Part shown: piece by piece, positions 17,784 to 27,752 of the stretch
Position numbering within the stretch: position 1 is the first letter of the stretch
Layout of the letters: every line of letters starts with the position of its first letter
NCBI GenBank assembly: GCA_012523975.1
Contig: JAAYSF010000065.1
Span: 62,001-126,000, forward strand
DNA length: 64,000 bases
Reading direction: 5' to 3'
DNA from: Veillonellaceae bacterium
GTDB lineage: Bacteria > Bacillota > Negativicutes > JAAYSF01
The notes under the pieces: model-generated
Told to the model about the DNA's origin: nothing
Database searches by the model: none
What the model saw: the letters and a program-made list of their open reading frames with translations, nothing else
Translations under genes and position numbers: made by a program

Positions 17784-19046
17784 ATGGCTGAAGCTCGCTG
17801 CGAGTTTAAATTACTTATAATTGCTAGCTTAATCGGTTGTTTGGGAATATTGGCTGTCAGTACAGCAACGCTGACTTTAAACATAACTATTCTAATTGTT
17901 GCTGCCGGCATGCTTATCCTACCGCCGATTGCTTTTAGACTCCGAAACCAAGCAAACTGCATTACCACCGATCCGCTTTTACTACCTCTAGCCATTGCTT
18001 TAACCGGGCTTGGATTGGTAATAATTCTTCGCCTTAAACCTAACTTATTTCCATTGCAAGCTACTTGGGCGGCTATTGGATTGCTATGTTTTGTTGGATC
18101 GACCAAGTTGTTTCGTAATTTAGAAAAAATTGCACAATATAAATATCTCTGTGGGATAATTGGCATCGGTCTGTTATTTACAGCTATTATTTTTGGGGTC
18201 GACATTGGCGGAAATAAAAATTGGGTTATCATTGGACCGGTAAGATTTCAGCCCTCCGAATTCGCTAAAATTTTCATTGTTCTCTTTTTAGCTGCCTATC
18301 TAGCTGAGCGGCATGATCTACTTGCGTTGACAACTAACCGTTACGGCCCACTTGAACTTCCTCATCCGCGTTTTATCGCGCCGTTACTAGCAATTTGGGG
18401 ACTAGCTATGGTAATGTTAGTACTTCAGCGAGATCTAGGCTCCGCGCTGCTTTTTTTTGGGGTAACTATATTAATGACTTATATGGCGAGCGGGAGATTT
18501 AGTTATGTTGTATTAGGCCTAACCCTTTTTTTACTCGGCTCGATAATATGTTATCAGCTTTACCCTCATGTTAGGGTTAGAGTAGATATTTGGCTTAATC
18601 CTTGGAGTGACCCTAGCGGTAAGGCCTTTCAAATTGTTCAATCACTATTTGCTTTAGGCTCTGGAGGGGTTCTCGGAAGCGGCCTTACCTATGGATTCCC
18701 GCACTTAATACCTGAAGTTCATACTGACTTTGTATTTGCAGCTATTGGTGAAGAACTAGGTTTACTTGGTACTGCTGCTGTCCTACTTTTGTATATAACG
18801 CTTATTTATCGGTCGTTCAAGATAGCCCTAACATGCCGAAAACCATTTAGTACCTTAGTTGCTGCCGGATTGGCTATAGCAACCGGCTTACAAGTGTTTA
18901 TTATTATCGGCGGGGTAACAAAATTCTTCCCTCTTACCGGAATAACTTTGCCATTCATAAGTTATGGCGGCAGTTCTATGATAGCTAACTTTATCTTACT
19001 GGGAATACTGTCGGCAGTATCTGAAATGAGGGCTAAAAATGCATAA
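17784..19046 (+). CDS. FtsW/RodA/SpoVE family peptidoglycan glycosyltransferase
   Basis: A polytopic SEDS protein with about ten membrane segments and the C-terminal motif PLTGITLPFISYGGSSM. It polymerises lipid II and works with a class B PBP, here the next gene, which overlaps it by eight bases. Start uncertain: ATG 17784 (420 residues) or TTG 17772, which overlaps the phosphatase stop; neither has ideally spaced Shine-Dalgarno. FtsW, RodA and SpoVE cannot be separated with confidence from the sequence alone. Confidence 0.93.
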   Translation: MAEARCEFKLLIIASLIGCLGILAVSTATLTLNITILIVAAGMLILPPIAFRLRNQANCITTDPLLLPLAIALTGLGLVIILRLKPNLFPLQATWAAIGLLCFVGSTKLFRNLEKIAQYKYLCGIIGIGLLFTAIIFGVDIGGNKNWVIIGPVRFQPSEFAKIFIVLFLAAYLAERHDLLALTTNRYGPLELPHPRFIAPLLAIWGLAMVMLVLQRDLGSALLFFGVTILMTYMASGRFSYVVLGLTLFLLGSIICYQLYPHVRVRVDIWLNPWSDPSGKAFQIVQSLFALGSGGVLGSGLTYGFPHLIPEVHTDFVFAAIGEELGLLGTAAVLLLYITLIYRSFKIALTCRKPFSTLVAAGLAIATGLQVFIIIGGVTKFFPLTGITLPFISYGGSSMIANFILLGILSAVSEMRAKNA

Positions 19047-20457
19047 AGGTGATTCGAATAAGTTTAATTTATCTATACGTCGAGTTGCCTTTTCAATAAT
19101 ATTCCTACTGCTTCTGCTATTTGTACATGTTTCCTATATACAAACATTTCAAAGCAATGCTTTGGCAACTCATGCTCTCAACCGTCGTAACATAGAGGCA
19201 GCACACAAAGTGGAACAGGGCCAAATATTAGATAGAAACAACAATAAACTGGCACTCAGTGTGCCCGACGATGATGGTGTTTATAATAGGCAGTATCCAT
19301 ATGGAGCTATAACTTCCCATGTTATAGGATACTCGAGTATCGAGTATGGCAAAAGTGGTCTAGAGAGTCGTTATACAAGCTATCTTACCGGCAGCGGTAA
19401 TCCAGAAAGAAACCTTGGCCCGATTGCACATCTCTGGGATACAAAAAAGGGTAATAATCTTGTAACAACACTTGACGCAGATTTGCAAGAGATAGCTTAT
19501 AAAGCCTTGGGTAATCGACGTGGCGCGGTTGTAGCCCTATCGCCCCGTACCGGTGAGATTATTATCATGGCCAGCAAGCCTGGTTTCGACCCTAATAATA
19601 TTGAAAAAGACTGGCAAACAATTTCACAATCTGATGATAGTCCATTGCTTAACCGATCGGTTCAGGGGCTTTATCCTCCGGGGTCGATAATAAAAGTAAT
19701 GATTGCTGAGGCGGCACTAACTGAAAAGACAGTTAAGCTTAATAACATATATTCCTGCGAAGGGGCACTAAAAATTGGACCAGATTATACGCTTTATGAA
19801 AGCAATAGTGTAGCCCATGGTAAAGTTGATTTGGAAGATGCTTTAGCTGTGTCCTGTAATGTCACCTTTGGGAAATTAGCCCTTCAGCTAGGCAGCAAGA
19901 AGATGGAGAAAACGTTTGCCCGTTATGGTTACTCTCAAAATGTTGACGATGTACTGGCTGAGTCCTCCTGCCACATACCAGATTTCCGAAAGCTATCTGA
20001 TGGCGACATTGCACAAGCAGGCATTGGACAAGGGAGTTTACTGGTAACACCTCTCAGGATGGCTATGTTAGCTAGTTGTTTCGCAAATAGTGGAACGATG
20101 ATGAAACCCTATTTGATCAGCAAAATAATTTCACCAGACGGTGCAATTATCGAACAGACTAGTCCTCAAGAATGGCTACGTCCTGTAAGTCCAGAAGTTG
20201 CGAATGAAATTAGAAAGATGATGATTTCCGTTGTTAATAATGGTACAGGAAATTCAGCTAAAATATCTGGATTACCTGTAGCAGGAAAGACTGGAACAGC
20301 AGAAAATCCTAGTGGTTCTCCTCATGCTTGGTTTATAGGATTTGCCCCTGCAGATGACCCACAAATTGCGATAGCAGTTATTGTAGAAAATGGCGGGTCA
20401 GGCGGTCAAGTTGCAGCACCTATAGCTCGTTCGATATTCCAACGGGCACTACGTTAA
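19039..20457 (+). CDS. pbpA: Class B penicillin-binding protein (PbpA-like transpeptidase)
   Basis: 472 residues: an N-terminal signal anchor (about residues 14-34), a non-catalytic dimerisation region, and a transpeptidase domain with the nucleophile motif SIIK (in YPPGSIIKV), SCN (in AVSCNVTFG) and KTG (in AGKTGTAENP). It cross-links peptidoglycan outside the membrane, paired with the SEDS polymerase just upstream. This pairing resembles rodA-pbpA of actinobacteria. Confidence 0.94.
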   Translation: MHKGDSNKFNLSIRRVAFSIIFLLLLLFVHVSYIQTFQSNALATHALNRRNIEAAHKVEQGQILDRNNNKLALSVPDDDGVYNRQYPYGAITSHVIGYSSIEYGKSGLESRYTSYLTGSGNPERNLGPIAHLWDTKKGNNLVTTLDADLQEIAYKALGNRRGAVVALSPRTGEIIIMASKPGFDPNNIEKDWQTISQSDDSPLLNRSVQGLYPPGSIIKVMIAEAALTEKTVKLNNIYSCEGALKIGPDYTLYESNSVAHGKVDLEDALAVSCNVTFGKLALQLGSKKMEKTFARYGYSQNVDDVLAESSCHIPDFRKLSDGDIAQAGIGQGSLLVTPLRMAMLASCFANSGTMMKPYLISKIISPDGAIIEQTSPQEWLRPVSPEVANEIRKMMISVVNNGTGNSAKISGLPVAGKTGTAENPSGSPHAWFIGFAPADDPQIAIAVIVENGGSGGQVAAPIARSIFQRALR

Positions 20458-20472
20458 GGAGGTGATTTTATA

Positions 20473-22341
20473 ATGATAAATAGAACACTAGATAGACGTT
20501 ATACGATTTTAGAACATATCGGCGGCGGCGGCATGGCCGATGTATATCGCGCCCACGACCAACTACTTGATCGTTCTGTTGCAGTAAAGGTTTTACGGTC
20601 ACAATTTACCAACGACGAGGATTTTATTTCTCGTTTTTGGCGCGAGGCTCAAGCAGCTGCCCGTTTATCACATCCAAACATTGTCAATATATATGATGTT
20701 GGTAATGATGACGGTACATATTATATCGTTATGGAATACATATCGGGTGAAACCCTTAAGGACCGTATCGTACGAGACAAAGTATTACCGGTCGAAGTTG
20801 CTTCGAGAATAGCATTAGAAATTGCCGAGGCTCTTGAACACGCCCATCAAAACAACCTAGTTCACTGTGATATTAAGCCTCATAATATTCTAATCACTAG
20901 CTCTGGCCGTATTAAAGTTACTGACTTTGGTATTGCCCGGGCTGTAACAACAGCCACAATGACGCATACAGGTACAGTACTCGGTTCAGTGCATTATTTT
21001 TCTCCCGAACAGGCCAAGGGCGGAGCTATTAGTGCTAAATCAGACATTTATTCTTTAGGCGTTGTTCTATATGAGCTACTTACCGGGCAACTTCCTTTTA
21101 ACGGTGAAACACCTATTAGTATTGCTCTAAAACATTTACAAGAGCATCCCCGGTCAGTTCGTGAACTTAACCCAGAAATCCCGCCTTTAGTAGAGGCAAT
21201 TGTCATGAAAGCAATGGCAAAAGACATTTCGGCACGCTTTGATAGCATTACCGATTTGATTAAAGACCTAAGGCATGCGCAAAACTATCTTCGCGATGAT
21301 CATACCCGACGCCTGTCACGTGATGACTTTCCTACACAGATACTACCACGCTTGGATGACCCGACGGTGGGAACCGATAAGGACGATAATTTTGATTATC
21401 AAGACCCACCACGTAAATCCAAGCGTTGGATATGGGGATTATTACTAATCCTCTTACTGGGTTTTTTAACCGGGGCATTTTTGGCATTCGGTAAGTTCTG
21501 GAGCTCAAATGAGGTAAGCGTTCCAAATGTTGTCGGCAAGCCCCAAGATACCGCCCAGAATATTATTGAAAGTCAAAATTTACGGGTTAGTATATCAGAT
21601 ACCTTCAATGATAAAGTTCCATCTGGGTATGTTATTTCACAATATCCAGAGCCAGGTTCAATAGTTAAAGAACAAAGAACAATCACGCTTGTAGTAAGCA
21701 AGGGTAGCGAGATAACAGTAGTACCAAATCTAAAAGGGCTCAGCCGGCGAGATGCTGAGCTAACACTTAAAAACGCTGGCTTGGCAATTGGCAATATTGA
21801 GGAACAATATACCACTGATGCAGCCGCTGACATTGTCATAAGTCAAAATCCTCGGCCGCCTGCTCAGGTTAATAAAAACACACCTATTGATTTTGTTGTT
21901 AGTAAAGGGGCAGGACCTAAGAAACTTCCATTACCTGATTTCCGCGGCACACCTCTTAGTACAGTTAATTCACAAATTGAAAGTCTTAAATTGAAGGTTG
22001 GCAAAGTAACTGAAGAAATCAATGATAAATATCCGTCAGGCATAATCAGCGGTCAAAATCCAGCTCCTGGTTATGAAGTAGCAGAGGGGACTGTAATAGA
22101 TTTGACTGTTTCAAAAGGAACAATATCTGCCGTTAAACGGGCTGTGGTTCAAGTAAACGTTCCGGAAGGACCTTCTCGTCAAGCTGTCCAAATTGTGGTT
22201 ACCGATTCGGCGGGGCGCAATATAATATATGAAAACGTCCATAAGCCTGGTGATAAGATTGAAAAGCCAGTTGAAGGAGTAGGACAAGTTAGAATACAGG
22301 TCTATATTAATGGCGCGTTGCTACAAGAGCAAACACTATAG
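20473..22341 (+). CDS. PASTA-domain Ser/Thr protein kinase (PknB/PrkC type)
   Basis: 622 residues. The cytosolic kinase domain (about 10-275) has GGGGMADVYRAHD, the VAVK lysine, the catalytic loop HCDIKPHN, DFG in VTDFGIARA and an SPEQ motif. One membrane helix follows at about residues 317-338. Outside are three PASTA repeats (about 347-413, 414-481, 483-549), each ending near VSKG, then a tail of ~70 residues. The catalytic loop is HCD where HRD is usual. PASTA domains sense muropeptides or lipid II. ATG 20473 has a full AAGGAGGTG. Confidence 0.96.
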   Translation: MINRTLDRRYTILEHIGGGGMADVYRAHDQLLDRSVAVKVLRSQFTNDEDFISRFWREAQAAARLSHPNIVNIYDVGNDDGTYYIVMEYISGETLKDRIVRDKVLPVEVASRIALEIAEALEHAHQNNLVHCDIKPHNILITSSGRIKVTDFGIARAVTTATMTHTGTVLGSVHYFSPEQAKGGAISAKSDIYSLGVVLYELLTGQLPFNGETPISIALKHLQEHPRSVRELNPEIPPLVEAIVMKAMAKDISARFDSITDLIKDLRHAQNYLRDDHTRRLSRDDFPTQILPRLDDPTVGTDKDDNFDYQDPPRKSKRWIWGLLLILLLGFLTGAFLAFGKFWSSNEVSVPNVVGKPQDTAQNIIESQNLRVSISDTFNDKVPSGYVISQYPEPGSIVKEQRTITLVVSKGSEITVVPNLKGLSRRDAELTLKNAGLAIGNIEEQYTTDAAADIVISQNPRPPAQVNKNTPIDFVVSKGAGPKKLPLPDFRGTPLSTVNSQIESLKLKVGKVTEEINDKYPSGIISGQNPAPGYEVAEGTVIDLTVSKGTISAVKRAVVQVNVPEGPSRQAVQIVVTDSAGRNIIYENVHKPGDKIEKPVEGVGQVRIQVYINGALLQEQTL

Positions 22342-22355
22342 CGGGAGGCATAGTT

Positions 22356-23240
22356 GTGCTGCATGGAGTTGTCATAAAGGCGTACAATAGCTACTACTAT
22401 GTACAGACAGATAGTAAACTAACTATGTGTACACTACGCGGGAGATTTAAGAAAGAACGTTATTCCCTATTAGTTGGAGACGAGGTAGAGTACGAGCTAT
22501 CCGGGCAGCAGAAGGGCGTTATTGAGAAGATATTGCCAAGACGCACTATGCTCAAACGCCCTATGGTTGCTAATGTCGATCAGGTCATTTTAACTTTCGC
22601 TGCCGTCAATCCTGATTTTAATTCGGTACTGGTTGATCGGTTTTTAGTATTAGCTGAGTTATCCAATCTCGATATAGTAATCTGTATTAATAAGATTGAT
22701 TTAGCAAATATTGATGATCTACAACCTACCATTGATCTTTACCGTCAGATTGGGTATATTGTTATCCCCATCTCGGCCAAAACCGAGCTTGGAATTGAAG
22801 AGTTTCGTAATCTACTGCATAACAAAATAACGGTTTTTGCAGGTCCTTCCGGGGTAGGCAAATCTACCATCCTTAATTCATTAGAACCTAAGCTTGAACT
22901 CGTTACTGGCCAAGTCAGCGATAAGATTGGAAGGGGGAAACATACTACGAGGTTTGCCCAGCTACTTCCGCTTTCAGGAGGTGGTTTTGTCGTTGACACC
23001 CCAGGATTCAGCGCAACTGATTTTTCTGATATACAGGAAAGTCAATTGATGGATTGCTTTCCTGAAATCTCGAGATTAGTTTCTGATTGTAAATATAATA
23101 CCTGCCTACATTATAAGGAGCCTCAATGTGCTGTAAAACAAGCTGTTGCTGAACAAACAATCAACGAAAAAAGATATAATTCCTATATCGAAATACTTGA
23201 GGATATTAGGGAAAAAAGGAAAGGATTTTATAATGGTTAA
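22356..23240 (+). CDS. rsgA: Ribosome small-subunit biogenesis GTPase RsgA
   Basis: A circularly permuted GTPase acting in late 30S assembly. Motifs appear in the permuted order: NKID (G4), GPSGVGKS (G1), DTPG (G3). An N-terminal OB fold precedes them, and a C-terminal zinc segment C...CLHYKEPQC follows. GTG 22356 has GGGAGG upstream; 294 residues. It is followed by rpe with an 8-base overlap, as in many Firmicutes after the PASTA kinase. Confidence 0.97.
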   Translation: MLHGVVIKAYNSYYYVQTDSKLTMCTLRGRFKKERYSLLVGDEVEYELSGQQKGVIEKILPRRTMLKRPMVANVDQVILTFAAVNPDFNSVLVDRFLVLAELSNLDIVICINKIDLANIDDLQPTIDLYRQIGYIVIPISAKTELGIEEFRNLLHNKITVFAGPSGVGKSTILNSLEPKLELVTGQVSDKIGRGKHTTRFAQLLPLSGGGFVVDTPGFSATDFSDIQESQLMDCFPEISRLVSDCKYNTCLHYKEPQCAVKQAVAEQTINEKRYNSYIEILEDIREKRKGFYNG

Positions 23241-23880
23241 AATTGCACCTTCAATTTTATCAGCTGATTTTTCCATGCTAGCCGATGAAATTCGAAAAGT
23301 AGAACAAGCTGAAGCAGACATGATTCATATCGATGTTATGGACGGCCACTTTGTTCCTAATCTGACATTTGGCCCCCCGGTAGTCGCTGCTATTCGTAAG
23401 GTTACCAAGCTACCGTTTGATGTTCATCTTATGGTTACCAATCCACAAGATTTAATCGATTCATTTATAAATGCCGGTGCTGATATTATTACAATTCATG
23501 CTGAAACAGCACCTCACCTTCACCGTCTGCTGCAGACTATTAAAGATAAGGGAGTAAAGACTGGGGTTTCATTGAACCCATCAACCCCTTTATGTTGCGT
23601 AAAGGAAGTTCTGAGCAATACTGATATGGTTCTCCTGATGAGCGTAAATCCAGGCTTCGGTGGCCAAAAGTTCATTCCTGAGACGGTTGATAAAATTAAA
23701 CGGCTAAAGCAAATAATAGATCAACATAACTATCGAGTAGATATTGAAATTGATGGCGGTATAAATCAAACCACAGCTGCTGAGGTTATTGCCGCCGGAG
23801 CTAATATTCTAGTAGCCGGTTCAGCTGTTTATGGCGCACCTGATATTGCCGAAGCAATACGAACAATCCGCAGGGCTTGA
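23233..23880 (+). CDS. rpe: Ribulose-phosphate 3-epimerase
   Basis: Interconverts ribulose-5-P and xylulose-5-P in the pentose phosphate pathway. The TIM-barrel signatures are present: [40 protein letters not shown] and DGGI. ATG 23233 (215 residues) is the family start; the longer upstream frame overlaps rsgA and has no match. Last gene of the operon before the FMN leader. Confidence 0.98.
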   Translation: MVKIAPSILSADFSMLADEIRKVEQAEADMIHIDVMDGHFVPNLTFGPPVVAAIRKVTKLPFDVHLMVTNPQDLIDSFINAGADIITIHAETAPHLHRLLQTIKDKGVKTGVSLNPSTPLCCVKEVLSNTDMVLLMSVNPGFGGQKFIPETVDKIKRLKQIIDQHNYRVDIEIDGGINQTTAAEVIAAGANILVAGSAVYGAPDIAEAIRTIRRA

Positions 23881-23930
23881 TTATTTCTGCGATTAGTGCT
23901 AAATTATATGTAGACCAATTTGAATATTGT

Positions 23931-24136
23931 AGCCTTTGGGGTAAGGTGAAAAAGAGCAATCTTTTAATTCCTGACCGGCGGTATAGCCCGCGAGCTTAAC
24001 AGCTGATCTGGTGAAATTCCGGAGCCGACAGTACAGTCTGGATGGGAAAAGGCTGGTTAAGAGGACATTTAAGTGTACTCTATGCCTCTTATTGCCATCC
24101 TTAGGCTGTTATAAGCATTGCTTAAAACAGCCTTTT
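23931..24136 (+). promoter_or_regulatory. FMN (RFN) riboswitch with terminator, upstream of ribD
   Basis: The core elements are GGGGTAAGGTGA, CCTGACCGGCGGTATAGCCC, GCTGATCTGGTGAAATTCC and GAGCCGACAGTACAGTCTGG. P1 is AGCCTTT at 23931 with AAAGGCT at 24048. The 3' strand AAAAGGCT can alternatively pair with AGCCTTTT at 24129, the 3' arm of the terminator hairpin (AGGCTGTT at 24103 with AACAGCCT, then TTTTTT), giving an antiterminator. FMN binding should therefore stop transcription. One conserved loop holds a 16-base hairpin insertion (23950-23965). Confidence 0.97.
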
Positions 24137-24207
24137 TTGTTCTACGGAATTATAAGTATATAATTACGATAGCATAAAGCATCATTTTCTTTAATATTCG
24201 CCAAAGG

Positions 24208-24249
24208 CTCGGCGTAAGCCGGGTTTTCTCATTTTTTTATTGCCGGGGG
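24208..24249 (+). promoter_or_regulatory. Second hairpin in the ribD leader with alternative pairing to the ribosome binding site
   Basis: CTCGGC at 24208-24213 pairs with GCCGGG at 24218-24223 around a GTAA tetraloop, followed by TTTT. The same GCCGGG occurs again at 24242-24247, where it merges with the GGGGG ribosome binding site of ribD. CTCGGC can therefore pair with either copy; only the second pairing hides the ribosome binding site. Confidence 0.5.
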
Positions 24250-24258
24250 TATATACAT

Positions 24259-25389
24259 ATGGACACGTTTTATATGCGTCAAGCCCTTATGCTGGCCAAA
24301 AATTCGCTGGGACGAACAAGCCCTAATCCATTAGTTGGCGCGGTGATTATCCGCGATGGTGAGGTTGTCGGTACTGGTTGGCACAAAAAGGCAGGTACTC
24401 CACATGCTGAAATTCATGCGCTAAATCAGGCAGGTAGCTTAGCAAAGGACGCTACAATTTATGTTACACTTGAACCTTGCTGCCATCATGGACGAACAGG
24501 ACCTTGTACAGAGGCTTTAATAAAGGCTGGCATCAAAAAAGCTGTTATTGCAATGACCGACCCAAATCCAAAAGTCGCAGGGTGCGGCATTGCCAAACTC
24601 CGCGAATCAGGTATAGAAGTAGTGGAAGGGGTCTTAGCGGCAGAGGCAGCAAAACTAAACGAAGTGTTTATTAAGTGGATAGCCACTAAAATGCCCTTTG
24701 GTGTTCTAAAAACTGCCATGACTCTTGATGGAAAAATTGCAACATATACTGGTCATTCTAAGTGGATTACCGGTAGCCAAGCCCGCTTAAGAGTTCATGA
24801 GCTAAGGAATACTTATGATGCCATCATGGTTGGCATAGGAACAGTCTTAGCTGATAATCCTGAATTGACGACTCGTCTCCCTAATGGCGGAAGAAATCCG
24901 GTACGTATAGTGGTTGATAGCATGGCACGCACTCCGCTATCGTCTAAAATTATTACCGATGGCCTAGCTAGAACAATTATCTGTGTATCTGAGAATGCTC
25001 CAGTTGATAAAATAGCATCACTAAAATCCTGCGGAGCTGAAATTCTTATTATTCACCGTAATGAACTAGGTCTTGATTTGCGTGAACTTTTTATCGAATT
25101 AGGCAATAAGAACATTACCAGTGTTTTGATTGAAGGCGGTGCTAGCATTAATGGATCGGCTTTACAGGCTAACATTGTTGATAAGATCGAATGGTTTATT
25201 GCCCCGAAAATTGTTGGTGGAATAGGAGCGCCTGGATCTGTCGGAAGTATCGGCGCAGCTACCCTAGACAACGCGCATCTTTTGGAAGATATAAACACTA
25301 ATTTTATTGGAGAAGATATACTAATAAGTGCGTATTTACGCAATCGGGAGGGTAGAGATGTTTACAGGACTTGTGGAAGAATTGGGTAA
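24259..25389 (+). CDS. ribD: Bifunctional riboflavin deaminase/reductase
   Basis: 376 residues. The N-terminal cytidine-deaminase-like domain has the zinc motifs HAEIHAL and PCCHHGRTGPC. The C-terminal reductase domain starts near residue 150, with AMTLDGKIAT and LIEGGASINGS. It performs the deamination and ribose reduction steps after GTP cyclohydrolase II. The ribE start lies 32 bases inside its 3' end. Controlled by the FMN riboswitch. Confidence 0.97.
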   Translation: MDTFYMRQALMLAKNSLGRTSPNPLVGAVIIRDGEVVGTGWHKKAGTPHAEIHALNQAGSLAKDATIYVTLEPCCHHGRTGPCTEALIKAGIKKAVIAMTDPNPKVAGCGIAKLRESGIEVVEGVLAAEAAKLNEVFIKWIATKMPFGVLKTAMTLDGKIATYTGHSKWITGSQARLRVHELRNTYDAIMVGIGTVLADNPELTTRLPNGGRNPVRIVVDSMARTPLSSKIITDGLARTIICVSENAPVDKIASLKSCGAEILIIHRNELGLDLRELFIELGNKNITSVLIEGGASINGSALQANIVDKIEWFIAPKIVGGIGAPGSVGSIGAATLDNAHLLEDINTNFIGEDILISAYLRNREGRDVYRTCGRIG

Positions 25390-26014
25390 GGTCAAAGCTA
25401 TTAACCGTGGTCCTAAATCGGTTCGCCTGACATTAGCAGCAAAAAAAGTCCTTTCTGACGTCAAAATAGGTGATAGCATTGCTGTAAATGGCACCTGCCT
25501 AACCGTAGTCGATTTTGGCGATGACTGGTTTACAGCAGATGTTATGCCGGAAACCGTTGAACGAACGGTGCTAGCTAAATTTAAGCTAGGTGATATTGTT
25601 AATTTAGAGCGAACATTAGCACTTGGCGACCGTTTCGGCGGCCATATTGTCAGCGGCCATATCGATGGCGTAGGCGTTATTCGCAGTATGCAAAGAGATG
25701 ATAACGCTGTTATAATAAGGATCGAAACTGGTCCGGAAGTTATGCGCTACATTATAAAGAAAGGTTCTATTGCTATTGATGGGATTAGTCTCACGGTGGT
25801 GGACTATGGTGAAGACTGGTTTACTGTATCATTAATTCCGCACACTGCCGCCATGACAACTCTTGGTATTAAGTCAACCGGGTCATTAGTTAATTTAGAA
25901 ACTGACATTATAGGAAAATATGTTGAAAAGATGCTTGGTCTCGCCACAAAAGAACCGCAAAATACTTCTAAAATTACAGCAGACTTTTTGCGTAATTATG
26001 GCTTTGATTTATAA
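25358..26014 (+). CDS. ribE: Riboflavin synthase alpha subunit
   Basis: Dismutates two 6,7-dimethyl-8-ribityllumazines to riboflavin. Two tandem lumazine-binding barrels are visible: [10 protein letters not shown] with [13 protein letters not shown], and [12 protein letters not shown] with [14 protein letters not shown] 25358 (218 residues) follows GGGAGGGT; the frame extends upstream but the family begins MFTG. Confidence 0.97.
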   Translation: MFTGLVEELGKVKAINRGPKSVRLTLAAKKVLSDVKIGDSIAVNGTCLTVVDFGDDWFTADVMPETVERTVLAKFKLGDIVNLERTLALGDRFGGHIVSGHIDGVGVIRSMQRDDNAVIIRIETGPEVMRYIIKKGSIAIDGISLTVVDYGEDWFTVSLIPHTAAMTTLGIKSTGSLVNLETDIIGKYVEKMLGLATKEPQNTSKITADFLRNYGFDL

Positions 26015-26037
26015 AATTTATTAAATGGAGGTCCATT

Positions 26038-27252
26038 ATGAAATTCAATACAATACCTGAGGCTATTGAGGATATTAAAAGCGGTAAAATGATTGTCGTA
26101 GTAGATGATGAGGATCGCGAAAATGAAGGCGACTTGCTAATGGCAGCTGAGAAAGTAACACCCGAAGCGATTAATTTTATGGCAACATATGCTCGCGGTT
26201 TAATTTGTATGCCCGTAATCGGTTCAAGACTTGATGAGCTCAATATTGGTGCAATGGTTGAAAAGAACACTGATAACCATTGTACAGCATTTACCGTTTC
26301 AATCGATGCTGTTTCTACGACAACAGGTATTTCGGCTCATGAACGTTCCGAAACTATCCAAGCAGTATTAGCACCTCAAACCAAACCTGAGGATTTAAGA
26401 CGGCCTGGTCATATATTCCCGCTGCGGTATGTTGAGGGCGGTGTACTGCGCCGTGCCGGTCATACTGAAACTGCCGTAGATATGGCTAAATTAGCTGGAC
26501 TATATCCTGCCGGCGTAATATGTGAAATTATGAATGACGATGGTACTATGGCTAGAGTACCACAATTGATGGAGTTTGCAGCCAAGCACAATCTAAAAAT
26601 TGTTACTGTTGCTGATCTTATAAAATTTCGCAAAAGCACTGAGAAGTACATAACACGGGCTGCAGAAACAAAGCTCCCCACTAAATATGGCGAATTTCGT
26701 CTTATTGCGTACGAAAATAGTCTCGATAAAAAATGTCATGTTGCCCTTGTAAAAGGTGATGTAGCAGGCAAAGAAAACATCCTCGTCCGTGTACACTCGG
26801 AATGCCTTACCGGCGATGTTCTAGGCTCATTACGCTGTGACTGCGGTGAACAGTTAGCCACCGCACTCAAACGAATTGAAGCCGAGGGTACTGGTGTTTT
26901 ACTTTACATGCGCCAAGAAGGTCGAGGAATCGGATTAGCGAATAAAATTCGTGCATACGCTTTGCAGGACAATGGTAAAGATACCGTTGAGGCCAATGAA
27001 TTACTCGGTTTCGCTCCAGATCTAAGAGATTACGGTATTGGAGCGCAAATCCTCTCGGATTTAGGTTTGTCGAGTATCAGACTTCTAACTAATAATCCCC
27101 GCAAACGGGCAGGATTGGAAGGCTACGGTTTAACAATTACTGAGCGTATCCCGCTTGAGATGAAGGCTAACCGTTTCAATAAACGTTACCTTTCGGCCAA
27201 AAAGGCTAAACTAGGCCACATGCTAAAACAACAATATGAGGAGGCAAAATAA
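26038..27252 (+). CDS. ribBA: 3,4-dihydroxybutanone-4-phosphate synthase / GTP cyclohydrolase II
   Basis: 404 residues with two fused enzymes. The first ~200 have the DHBP-synthase motifs [26 protein letters not shown] and [16 protein letters not shown]. The second half has the cyclohydrolase zinc motif [17 protein letters not shown] and [10 protein letters not shown]. It supplies both precursors of riboflavin. The ribosome binding site is GGAGG before ATG 26038. The stop overlaps the ribH start. Confidence 0.98.
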   Translation: MKFNTIPEAIEDIKSGKMIVVVDDEDRENEGDLLMAAEKVTPEAINFMATYARGLICMPVIGSRLDELNIGAMVEKNTDNHCTAFTVSIDAVSTTTGISAHERSETIQAVLAPQTKPEDLRRPGHIFPLRYVEGGVLRRAGHTETAVDMAKLAGLYPAGVICEIMNDDGTMARVPQLMEFAAKHNLKIVTVADLIKFRKSTEKYITRAAETKLPTKYGEFRLIAYENSLDKKCHVALVKGDVAGKENILVRVHSECLTGDVLGSLRCDCGEQLATALKRIEAEGTGVLLYMRQEGRGIGLANKIRAYALQDNGKDTVEANELLGFAPDLRDYGIGAQILSDLGLSSIRLLTNNPRKRAGLEGYGLTITERIPLEMKANRFNKRYLSAKKAKLGHMLKQQYEEAK

Positions 27253-27716
27253 TGGCTAAAACATTAGAAGGTCAACTAATTGCAGAAGGTTTAAAATTTG
27301 GGTTAGTAGTAGCAAGATTTAATGAATTTATCACAAATAAATTATTAAGCGGTGCACTTGACGCCCTAAAGCGTCACGGCGCTAATGATGATGATATTGA
27401 AATAGCATGGGTACCTGGCGCTTTTGAAATTCCGCTTGTTGCCCAAAAAATGGCTTTCAGTAAAAAATATGACGCAATTATATGCTTAGGTACTGTAATT
27501 CGCGGCAGTACTTCTCATTATGATTTCGTATGCGCTGAAGTTTCAAAAGGTGTTGCACATGTTGGTCTGGATAGTGGTATTCCTACAATGTTCGGGGTTT
27601 TAACGACAGAAACTATTGAACAAGCCATAGAACGAGCTGGCACTAAAGCAGGCAACAAAGGTTTTGATTCTGCAATGTCCGCCATTGAAATGGCAAATCT
27701 GCTTAGAAATATCTAA
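27252..27716 (+). CDS. ribH: 6,7-dimethyl-8-ribityllumazine synthase
   Basis: 154 residues with the lumazine synthase blocks [42 protein letters not shown] and [11 protein letters not shown]. It joins the RibD pathway product and the DHBP from RibBA. Translationally coupled to ribBA by TAATG. It completes a full riboflavin operon. Confidence 0.98.
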   Translation: MAKTLEGQLIAEGLKFGLVVARFNEFITNKLLSGALDALKRHGANDDDIEIAWVPGAFEIPLVAQKMAFSKKYDAIICLGTVIRGSTSHYDFVCAEVSKGVAHVGLDSGIPTMFGVLTTETIEQAIERAGTKAGNKGFDSAMSAIEMANLLRNI

Positions 27717-27721
27717 TGTAA

Positions 27722-27741
27722 ATTATTTCCAGGGAAATAAT
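27722..27741 (+). other. Hairpin between ribH and yfcE-like gene
   Basis: ATTATTTC and GAAATAAT pair around CAGG. No T-tract follows, so it is a possible mRNA processing or stability element rather than a terminator. Confidence 0.35.
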
Positions 27742-27752
27742 CGAGGTGAGTA

